Shown one piece after another: positions 11,401-23,400 of a stretch of DNA of 55,762 nucleotides. The translations under genes were made by a program, and so were the position numbers. Numbering within the stretch: the first letter of the stretch is position 1; the number at the start of each line of letters is the position of its first letter. Source of the DNA: Mansonella perstans (Eukaryota; Nematoda; Chromadorea; Rhabditida; Onchocercidae); assembly GCA_037074765.1 (NCBI GenBank), contig JBAMDO010000282.1, forward strand, positions 1 through 55,762, in the 5' to 3' direction. Under the pieces are notes generated by a model. It did no database searches. It was not told the DNA's origin and saw only the letters and a program-made list of their open reading frames with translations.

Positions 11401-14400
11401 CATATCGTTTAAGAGAATTATTTAAGCCTGCAATGACTGAATTAGGTCTATGTATGTTTCAACTTGAGTGCCTTGTTCAAGTTAGTTAACTGTTTTTCAT
11501 CCAGTGTTTTTTTCATCAGCAACTTTTAAATAATTTGAATGAAAGTCATATACAAATTTCAAAATAACTGCTGAATAACTTCGCATTTTTATTGATGAAT
11601 ACTTCACGTTTTCAACGTTTCAATCCTCAATAATCAGTATGAATTTACCCAGGTAAATAGTCTTCCTAGAAAAAGTCTAAGGTATATATGTTAGCTTGTT
11701 AGATGAGACCTATAGTTAGGCTTAGTCTCAGATTAGCATAGTAGAAAATTTAAACGAAAATAAATGCAAGGATGATCTTTGGAATATATTTACTGAAGAG
11801 CAAGAAATGTTCGATGATTTGTTATATAGTACTGACTATTACTGCCACTATTTAGGATGAAAAGCGGTTTTTTCTTTTCTAGGTAATATATCAATCATTT
11901 CCTGATGTTTGGAAAATATGCAATTTTTGTTTCTAATTCATCCATAATGTTTAGCTTTGTTTGATTAATAATCAAACGTTTGATTTATTGCGACCAAATT
12001 TAATTGATTGTAGTTGAATTTTTTTCCCAATGACTAATTAATTACAGCTAAATTTAGGAACAAATGCCTGATTTGTGTGATCATTTTAATAATATGGGTT
12101 TTGATACGAGTATGTATGCTAGCAGTTGGTTCTTGGCTCTTTTCACAACAACATTACCATTGGAATTGGCTAACAGGATCATGGATACATTCCTTGCCGA
12201 AGTAATTATTATCGCCATAAAACATTAAGTCTTGGATAATTATTCTGTACAATTCCTATTCTTATTTAAAGCAACTAAAAGATTAATTCAAAGAAACATT
12301 TGTTGTTATAAATTCATAGATGTTCAATTTACAATTAAGCTAAGCATGCACTAAGATGACATAACAAAGCAGATAACCTAATAATACAATCGAGCCTAGC
12401 ATGTACTAAAAATAAAATTCAGCTTAGCATACATAACTAAAAATACAATTGAGCTGGCATGAACTAAAAATTTCATTCTTCTCCTTAGTTCTTAACATGC
12501 ATAAGAATATAATTGGGCCTAGCAAGCATTAAAAAAACAATTGAACTTGGCATGGACTAGAATAGCACGTACTAAGTACACAATTAGTATTTCGAGCCCA
12601 GCATGCATTTTTTATTCCCGGTTGTTATACCAACATTTTAAATTTCAACTGAATTCTCAATCGAAGTCTACTTTTTTCTAATTGATTTTTCCACATTTTT
12701 CTATAAAATGTTTTTGAAAATTTTTCATAATAGATATTTTTGCAATTTTTCATAATACGTATTTCGTATTTTGAATAATATATCTTTGCTGGAATTTTTC
12801 ATCATTTCCAATATATACTAATAAAGTATATTTTTGAATTATTTGCGTCTAGCTACTGAAAATATCATCTACCTTAAAATTTTTTACTTCTTCATTTAAC
12901 TAATTAATTAATTCAATTAAGGGGATGGAATTTATATTTCGTGTAGCATTGGCAATTTTACAACAAGCGCGACTAGATCTCCTGAAACTTGATATGGAAG
13001 GAATGCTTAAGGTTAATTTCAGGTTTTTTTTTCTTTTGTCTTTCTAAGTTACTAGAAGAAATTTTTTCTCAGCAAGTTGGTTTTGCCATACGAAAAAAAA
13101 TTTTTTTTTGCTCTATTTGAACTATTAATAACGTTAATAATAATTATTGTCATTATTAATTATTTTTATAGATTTAATTGTATAACTCAAAATTTACTTA
13201 GTGCAAAATTCTAAGTGATTTATATTAGCAACTGTGTTTTTAGTTAATTTAAGGAAGTTTAATTCTGTAGTGCAAAGTTAACTTCAACAGTTACGGGTCG
13301 TTAGCAATCGTCACTAATTATTCTAAGTAAATTTAATTATCAGAAGAAGTGAATTTGAATAACAAATTACTATTATCTATTGTTTAGGATATAAATTTTC
13401 GAGTTGTTACAATGAATTTAAATTTATCAGAAAAATTTGTTCAGCAGTGTTTTTTGTGTGTAACTTTTCGGCAATCTTTCAAAACTTTGGTCAGATTTAA
13501 TTGTACACTTATTTGCAGTATTTTCAACGTGAAATACGTGAACGATACGAAACTGATCATGAACTTTTATTCGTTGTAGCTAACAAAGTTACTCTAAATG
13601 CTAAAAAAATGAAGAAGTTAGTTTACATTAATTAGATATTCATATACTTTCATAAAAAGTGATGAAGTAAATTTGAACATAACTAAAACTTAAATTCTTT
13701 AAAATTAAGAAAAATAATAAAAATAATTTAAATATGCTTTTCTACTCATCAAATCAAAAGCAATATTTTTATATTATAATTTCAAAATTATTCATTTATC
13801 AATTTTTCTTCTAAATTATCTGTCCAGTTATAACATTGACCATTATCCACTTAAACTAGATACCATCTATTCTGAATTTTCAATTTTCCCATTTCATTCA
13901 TCTAAAAAACCTCTTGTTAATTGAAAATTTATATAAATTTCCGCCATTCATTCCGCTTAAATGAAATTATTTATCAGTTTTTAAACTAATTGAAGGAGAG
14001 GAAAAATGTGGAATTAATTAATTAGGAATTATTTTTTCCCGAAAATAATAGCAATGCACAAAAATGCCTCGTTTTTTGAAATGGAATCATTCCATCTGAT
14101 CTTCCGCTATTTGTTACAAACAATGCAAAAAAAAAATTTCTCCTTTCTTCGTTTTTTATTTGTTCACATTTTGTAAAAATAATTAGACATAAAAATAAAG
14201 TCTTAGTTCGGATTAAAATATTATTCATTACTGATTCCTTTCATATTTTTTTCAAAATAACCAAAAGTGACTTTTGTTTCAAAATTTAAATTTGAATAAA
14301 AAGTGTATGGAAAGTTTTTTTTCAGTTGGTTTCTGTGAAATTATGTTTTTGGAAATTACTAAAGGAAAAATAAGCGAAAAGCTTTGTTTTAAATATAAGA

Positions 14401-17400
14401 TTAATTTATTATTAAAATACAAATTTGAATAAATCATTACTATTTTGTTGCCGAGAGAATTGAAAAAAATTCCACTACGAAAGCATTTCTTTTGTAATTG
14501 GATGATTAAGTAATAAAAGCTCTGTAATATGTTTGTCGAACAAATTCATTTCAATAAAGTATTCAAGTATCAGAGAAATGAAAAAATTACAAACTTAATC
14601 GTCTCAATAAATCGGTTTCAATAAAGTATTTAAGTATCGATTATAAAATAAAGAAAAAAAAAAGGAAAAGTTGCTGTAGGTCCCTAACCCGTCAATATAC
14701 GGCATATATGTTCTGCCTATGTATAAAGTACTTTTCACAAGCACGTTTTTTGTTCAATTACATCCGACATATGCGTATATAATTAGGTTTAATTAATTTT
14801 AGTGCAATTGTGATTTTTAATATAGCGATAAGGCAAATAAAGCAACTGTAAAAAAATTAAATTATTTATCAATTTTAAAAAATATTATTAAAACTCGTTC
14901 AATTTCAATTTTGTTACGTATCATTTTTTGAAATTGTAATATTTTGTATTGTAAATTTGACTTTTAACTAGTAAATTGAGCTAATAAGATAATTCCATTC
15001 CTATTTTAGGCTTGAAAAAGATTATTTGACAAAACGTACTAAAGAACAAGAAGAAGCTATCGAATTAAGAGTTAGTTCTTTCTGCAATTTTTTTCGCACC
15101 TCGAGAAATTAATTGTTCGAATTATTATTAATTATTCGAAAATTAATCGGTCAATTAGTTTGAACATTGAATTTTAAGATAAAATCTTTGGAAGGGATTG
15201 TATTCGATTTTTCATTGAACAATTTCAAGAAAATTTTTTGAATATTTTATTAATCGAAAACACTAACTGTAAAAAAAGAATTTAGAAATTAAACTTTTAT
15301 ATTTGAGAAATTCCACAAGAAAACAAAAAAAGAAATATTGAAAATACTGATACGTATTACCTGCTGATCCTTTCACTAAACAATTCAAGTGTTCAGTGAT
15401 CATTAACAATAAATTCTAATTTCATTTTTAAATCCTTCTTGGATGTATTGTCTTTCCATTTTTCATCCAAAACAATTTTGCTTCATTTTTTCTCCCACAA
15501 TTTCTAAAATATCTTCCGATATTTGTTAAAATTCAAATGAAATTTTAAATCGGTTTTGTTCTTAAACTATTTTTTTGCAAGATTTTCAAAATTTTTCATT
15601 TAATAATTGTTGAAATTTAAAAGAAATTGGTTGATTTTTCAAACTTAAATCTTCTTTGCAGTGTAAAAATATTTTAATTCAAATACTGGAAATAGAAATC
15701 ACTTTATTTGCACTGATTAGTGGAAGTTAAGAGAAGTAATGTTTATGCCTAACATATTGATAACTGTGGAAAGTTTTTTGATCCGAATGTTTTTGAAATT
15801 ATCGCTTTTTCACATTACAATTATTAATTTTATTTGAATCGTTTTCTCCAAAATCCTGATTTCGAACTTTAATTGCTATTTATATCATTCATATTTTTCA
15901 CACTTAAATGAACTTTCACCTGCGTGACTTATAATAAGAGCATTACGTTATATATGCCTCGCTAAATTTCTATTGCAATTAGCAAATTCGATTGGTTACA
16001 TGTCGCAACGTTGAGAATAAAAAATTAAAAATATGAAGTTCTTCTTCAAATATTTAAAAGTTTTTTAAAAGGAGTTATTTTTCTCTTTTCTAATTCTTCA
16101 TTTTCTTTTTCTTTTTTGTTAAAAACAAATCTGTAAAAACATAATGCAAAAATCGTTTTTAACATATTTCGACTCATTACAAAAAGTTTTTCTTTTTAAA
16201 TAGTTTACTCTTAAATTTTTGCTAAAAAAAATGACAGGAAAAACAAATAAAATGATAAATCATTAATTTTGAATTGTGACGAATCATTCGCTTAAAATTT
16301 ATTTTTATCTTTTTTTTTAAATTATTTCCAACCAGTTTTTTTGGAATGTGCATTTTTTACTTGTTCCTCTCTTTTTTCACTTTTTCCTAGCTTTCCTTAC
16401 TTTGCCTTACCTTTTCCAAACTTCCATCTCATTTACTCGACCAAACGCTTCTGTTTCTTTTTAAAATTTATTTTTCAGGCTTTTAACTTTGCAATCTGTA
16501 CCGCTTAATTTCTTCTATTAGACTTTCTGCTACTTATTAGATTTTTATTAGTTTCTGTTAAATTTGTACTAGATTAGTTCGAACAATATTAAGGCTTCAT
16601 TTCAAAATAACGAATTATCCTTACTTATATTTTGCAGTTTACAAATTGTAAGAAATAATTTTTTGCAATAATTTATTTCATATGTATTCAAGAAATGATG
16701 AGAATGTTAAGAAATAAAACGTAAATTAAACATTTAAAAGGTTATCTCCATCAAATATATATATCGGTGATTGTATTTGACAAATAACAGTCAAGTTGAA
16801 TTAGGTCAGTTCGAAGTTGATCATAGTTTACTGATAGCAAACGAACAATTGATGATGTGTGTTATAATAAATCATTTCATTTCCTCAATTTATTCATTCT
16901 TTTGAAAAAAAAAATGCTAATTTTATTAACGATTAACTCGGAATTTGTATTCTTGCCAAAAAATTATTTAAAATATTTCATAAATGAAAGGTTAATGCTT
17001 CCTTCTTTCAAAAAAGAAAAAGTTTATTGCTGGTTTTCTTTCAGATTTAACTTTTGCATTAGAATAAATGAGAATAAATGAGTAATTTTGTAAGTTATTA
17101 TTTGTTACTTAAAAAGCGATTGATATCATAGTTTCACTTATGATAATTTTACTTATACAAAATTTTGATAATTAGTCAAATAATATTTTAATAAATCGCT
17201 TTTTTTTCTTTACTTTTCTTCCTTTTTTCTTTTTTTTTTTTAAAATTTAATAGCAGGAAAGAGAAGACAGGAAACGGAAGTTTCGTGCTAGTAATTACGT
17301 ACTATTGAATACTTTCAGAAAATCAATTTGCATTCATCTATGTATGATTTTTGCAATATTAGGAAAAAATAGAGTCGTTGATCACCCTTTTTTTGGCCAT

Positions 17401-20400
17401 TATTTAGAGCTTTCGAAAGGTACTTACTGCTAAAATAGCCTTGAATAGTCTCAATAAAAAGGCCACATCTAAGATGCTATTTGTTGTTGTTATTGTAGTA
17501 ACAGGAACGAAATGGCACATTATTTTAAAGTTCATACCAAAATAACCCTTCTTTAATGAGGCATGACGATAGAGAATAGCATTTTAAAAGCTACTGTCAA
17601 TTTGTAAACATTTTCATTTCCATAAGATCCATGAAATGGTGTTGTTGACAGCACCATCACATCGTCCCACTTAATTCAGTATTTGAACATTTTTCGAGAA
17701 ATTTCTGTTACAACTTTAATTCTCATCAATCCAATTGCGATATTTCTGCTAATAATGTAGTGTGGTATTGTTGCTGTTGTTGTTTACTGAAATTTAGCAA
17801 TTTATTTGACATGAATTTTGAAAAATTAAAAACCAAAATGAAAAAATAAGACCTTCAAAGAAAAAAAATCATTATAAATTTCAATTTTCTTGTGATTGTT
17901 TTATTTTCTGAGTATTAGTTTTAAAAAAATTCCAATTTAGCAATCTATTTCATTTGAATTTAGAAAAATTGAAACTTAATTTATTTCGAAAAAAAAACAT
18001 AAAGAAGTTTTAAATCATTGCAAATTATAATTGATTTATATTGAAACATATCTCTAGAAATTCCAATTTGATTGACACAATTAATGATGATAAAATGTCA
18101 TAAAGGAAAAATTGATATGTTTAACAAATCTTTTTCTTTTAAAAATAAAATCGAAAAATTCAAATTTAAAATTTGAAAATTTCTATAAAAAATAACTTTT
18201 CTTAGCAAGGCTATTTTTTTTTCGTTTTGATGGAAAAATGCAATATTTTTTTTTTATGGCATTTTGTAAAGTTAGTTGATTGATTGGGGTTTTTTTCTTA
18301 ATTTTTGTTTAGTCTAATATATTTGATACATTTATGGTTCCATTCTCTTCTCTTTTTCTCCCTCTCTCTCTCTCTCCCTATCTTTCTCCCTCTCTTTCCC
18401 TTCTTTCTTTCTCTCTTTCTCTCTCCCTTATCTTTCTTCCTTTCTCTCCCTGTCTTTCTCCCTTTCTCTCCCTGTCTTTCCTCCTCTCTCTCACTGTCTT
18501 TCTCCCTCTCTCTTATCTTTCATCTCTTTCCCTCAATTTTTCCATTTCAAGAAATTTGAAGAAAACATTTTGAAGAGAAAAGATTCCATTCATTCGATTT
18601 GACAATTATTTCTTCCAGATTCCTATTCTTTCCTTTTTTTTTTCATCCTTTCTCTTTTTTTTTTGATGGGTAAATTTCTCTCATACCTTTAACGCTCATT
18701 AATCTGTCCTAATTCAATTTTATTCAGTTTTTTTTTTTTTTTTTTTTTTTTTGCTTTGTTTTGTGTGTTATCAAATTATTTTGTTATGAATTAAAATTGT
18801 TTTTTAAATTTTCAAATTATTTTACTTAATATTCAAAGTATCATCAAATAACATTAAAAATTATCCCACTACAGTTTGTATGAAAAACATTTGAAATCTT
18901 CTCATCCTCTACGAATAGATACAAAGTAGGTACAATGTTTCTACCTCTAATAAAAATTCTTCTCAACTATTCATAAATGATATTGTGTACTTCTTATCAT
19001 TTATTTGTTAACTAATTAATTATCATTCAGAGAAAAGGAGAAAGAAAAAAATGGAATTATTGCCAATACTTTTTTCTATCATCAAAAAAAAAAATTCAAT
19101 CTTTCTGTTTAATTTTACAAATCTTACTAAGCTAACTTTCAGTTTACTCCTATTACTTTATTTGCTTCATTTTTAATTATATTTTTTCACCTCTTTTTTT
19201 ATTAACTAAAAAATTTAATTAAATCAATAAACTTTTCTGCTTTATTTCTCTTTCTCTATATTAATTATACACACATACAACATGTGTGATATATATGTAT
19301 TTGTTTGTCCACTTAGAAATATTGCTTATGGAATATTGCACTTTATCGACAGCTGTAATTAAATCCAAGTCAACCGGTTTTACCTTTTGCCAATGTTTTC
19401 GTTTCTGTCAGTTGAATTTATTGTCAATAAATTTCCTATGGTGTTTCTGTTCCTATATCATCATCATCATCATCATTACTGTTGCTATCATCATTATTAT
19501 TATATCACAATTATCACCATTATTATTATTACTATACTATAATCATTATTGCTATTATCATTATTGTTGCTTATAATTGTTATCTATACTTTCTACCTAT
19601 TTTAAGTCATTTCTTTTATATTAAACACCACAACCAATTTTTTGCTTTTCCTCATCTTTTATCACTTCTTTGCAACATTTGAGTAATAAAAGGAAATTTT
19701 AATCTCTATCTAATTTTTTGTAAGATTTCTCAAAAATTCGCATATATTTTACTATCTCATTAAAATTCAAATTCTTAGTTTAAATTACCAAAAACTTATT
19801 TATCTAATTATTATCACTTTAGTATTATTTTCAACTTCATGCATTGTTTATTTATCTTGCTTTTTTTTGCATTTATTTATTAATCAGCCCAAATTTTTTT
19901 TCTTTTCATCATTAATTAACTTAATGCAAATTTTAATTGCGTAGAAAACTTTTCTTCATAAAAATCAATCAATGCGATTATTTTATAAATTGAAAAGTTA
20001 GTAAATGAGGAAAATAACTATTTGCTCATTGACATTACTAATGGCACTTTTAATTGGATTCAGTTCACTTTAATTCGATTGAATTCAATTTCATTTCCTA
20101 GTCTCTCAAAAAAGAAAAATTAAAGAATGCAATGAATTTATCACTCTGAATGATTCATAAATTTATCTAAAATCGAAAAAAGGGAAAAAAATCAACCGGA
20201 CTTTCAATTTATCTTGTGTCACTTGTACATTCACAAATCACTGACTCATCCAAAAGAAAAAATATTTAAAAGAATTGAAATGAAACTTTTGTTACATTGA
20301 CAAAGTTACACAGCTAATCGACAGTATTTTTTTTTCAACTTTTAAATGTTTTTCCTTTTTTAATTAAAAGTTCTATAAAAATTAGGATGATTAATTAACA

Positions 20401-23400
20401 TCGCATTTTTAGCGTTATCAGAATTTTTTCAATTTATTTGACTTTTCAAATTGAATTTGAAGTTTAAATTATATATTGAAAATTTACTACAGAAAAACAT
20501 TTCATTTCAGAGTGATTTATTTTTATTTGAGAAAAAATAAAATTGAAAGAATACAATAATGGATGAATTTTAAAACAGTCGTGAAGAAAGTTCGTACTAG
20601 AAATTATAATTTTGAAATATTTCTTTTTTTGTTAAAATAATTTAACTTTTGAAATTTAAATTCACACGATAATTTTCTAAGCATTAATTGTATTCCAATC
20701 CTTTGACCTTAATTTCTTCAGTTCTTTAAATCTCATATCTAAAAATTTCACAAACTGCTACCCGATCATTTTCCGCACATTTTTGATAATTTTCTTATCA
20801 AATCACTATTTTTAATTCCTAAAAGAATAAATTTTTAGTTTTACTTTTACTTTCACAATTACTTGTGAAAGTAAAAGTAAAACTTCATAATTAAATATAT
20901 GGGATTAATCAATTTTCTTTCCCTGCCGTTTTCTGTTCCAAAAATTTTTTGCATCTCTCAATATGTGTCGGATCAAAAGTTATTACTGTAATTATTTTAG
21001 GTTAATATAATTTAGTTATGTGTTTTTTTTAACTTACTAGCTCCAATCAAAAAAATTAACTGATCAAAAATGGTTTATCGACAGCGTAAAATTTGGCAAA
21101 AATTTCAATGGACAAAAAAGGTTTGTTTGCTTTGTTTTTAATGAAATTTTCGTAAGATTTGGAAAGAAATTTCGTTGTAAATTTTTTTAACTCTTGTTTC
21201 ACTCTTCCGTTTGTTTATAAGGATTCTACCACAGGATGCACTTCTTTTGATTAAACTTTGTTATAGTATATTTTTTGATAAAATGTTATTAGCGTAGATG
21301 TCTTTTAAAATTTTGTTACAGTATGTACATACAAAAAACAACCTTATTACGGTATTTTTTAGTTAAAGCGCTTTTACAGCATGTGCTTTTTTTCTTTGCA
21401 TATATTTTTTGCTAGAACATTATTGTAATATATATTTTTACTGAAACCTTATTACAAGTAAGCTTTCTGATGGAACATTATTATGATGTATTACTTGTAT
21501 ACAGAATGGATTTTTCTAGAACTTACGCTAAATATGTTTTTCGTTAGAACATTACTATACCTTTTTTGTCAGAGTCTTATTACAGTACCTATTTTTGTTA
21601 AAACTTTACTACGGTATAAGTTTTTTTCACCAAATCTATTACAGTATACTTTAATGTATTCCTTCGTTGGATTGACTGAATGTTTTTTTGTTTTTACTTA
21701 GGACAGCGTACAATACATTTGCAATAGAATTTTTTTATGCTTTGAAAACTCAACATTTCAATTTCAATCAAAGCTAGTTGCAAATTTAAAAAAAAAATCA
21801 CGAGACTTACCAACCGAATTAACTTTTTCCTCTTCCCTTTTCTCGCGCTCCCCTGCTCTTCAACACATACAAAGTCTGTTTGTTTGCAAGTAATCAAAAC
21901 ATTGTATTTATCTACAGAAATCATTCATCAGTTTTAGTGAGAATAAAAATTTTTAATTTATGAAAAGGATTGAAAAAAAAAAGACTGAAGATCGTGCTGA
22001 AAGGTTGAAAAAATCAAATTGAGAGTTTAATTTATTTCATATTTTCTGTAAATAAATTTATGAGTTTGAGTTTAATTTTTATTTCGTATAACACTTCATT
22101 TTAAACAACCAAAACTATTCTTTTTCACTTTAAAATTGAGTTTCAAAACTTCACCAAGTTTTAATTTTTTATGAAAAAAATTTCCGCTCATTTTCTTGCA
22201 TATTTTCATAATTTGCGAATTATGCAAAAGCAAATATTTTTCATTTTCCTTTTTTCTTACTTTTTCTTCCAAAATTTTCAGGCAAATTAATTACAGATAT
22301 GGAAATAAATTAATTCAAACGTATTGATCATTTATTCATTCATTTTATGCGTAGTTATTTTTGATCCATAGCAATTTCAAAAAAAAAAAAAAAAAAAGTG
22401 AGAAAGGTTACTGCATAAAGCATTTTTCGCCATTTTTGTGATGATAAATTCAAGCAATTCATTTTCTGGATATCATAAACCGATCGCTCATTTTGACAGG
22501 GAATGGAAAAGAATCGAAATATAAAGATTTTAAAAACATAAAAAATGTTTAAACTAGGCCTATTTTTTTGACACCAAATGAGGCTACTCAATTTAGAGCT
22601 AAAGATGAATGACAAAACTGATATGCTGATGAGGTATAGTTGGTTAATGCACAGCAAGGTTTTTTCAACTTATTTTAAAATTTTTTAAAAATAGTTACAC
22701 ATTGTAAACATTTAACATTTTTAACTTTTCGAGAAAAACAGAATAGGGGTTAATTAATCAATTAATCAAATAAGATCAGTAATGGAGGATTTCATTTGCA
22801 GAATTAGCTAACATGATTTTGTCCCCAATAATGCCAGGATTTTTCATTTAGCTTTATGAATATTACCTTTTTCTCGATACTACGCTAATGAATTTAATTT
22901 CGTTTTAATTTCAAAATTTATTTTTGTTTTGGATGAGAAATACAAAGCTAATTTATTCGCTATTTATTGTTTAATATATTGATTTCAAGTAATTTGATAC
23001 ATTCTTTTTTATGCTCTTGGCTGTTGTTTAGATTGCAAATCAAATTGCTGCAAAGAAAACCATAATTCATTATAAATTAAAATGCTTAAAATTTCTTTTT
23101 TTCGAGCAATTTATTCGTTAAATCAAATAAATCCTTAAATTATTGCAAATGTATAAATTGGTTTATTTTTTAATTTTAAAAATTAAAATTATGTAAAATC
23201 GGTCGCAAGAAGGGAAAAAAGTGGCAAAAACAAAACTAAAATAAATGGAAGAAATAAAATGCATAAAATTTTGCATAAGTAATAAATCAAAAAAAAAATG
23301 AGAATTTGTTTTTGTTTTTCAATGATTACAATGAATAGAATTCATAAAATTTTAAAAGACTAACAAAAAAAATATATTAGGAACAAATTGAAATTTTTAT

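Larger units (their letters stand above)
10941..15009. other. EVI5 introns 4 to 8, non-coding parts
   Basis: Introns 10941-11354, 11481-12057, 12202-12921, 13012-13518 and 13617-15009 separate the TBC exons. Apart from the degenerate minisatellite in intron 6 I see only AT-rich sequence. A GC-richer patch near 14675-14770 (AGGTCCCTAACCCGTC and ATACGGCATATAT) has no open frame. Confidence 0.6.

Noticed and set aside
18305..18573. Ser/Leu/Pro/Phe-rich frames resembling membrane proteins
   Set aside because: Two frames of the same CT-rich tract are open; low complexity, inside an EVI5 intron.
21694..22657. Minus-strand open frames of 76 and 100 codons in EVI5 intron 9
   Set aside because: Composition is Phe/Leu/Ser/Ile/Lys-rich as expected from AT-rich DNA; no domain, no splice partners.
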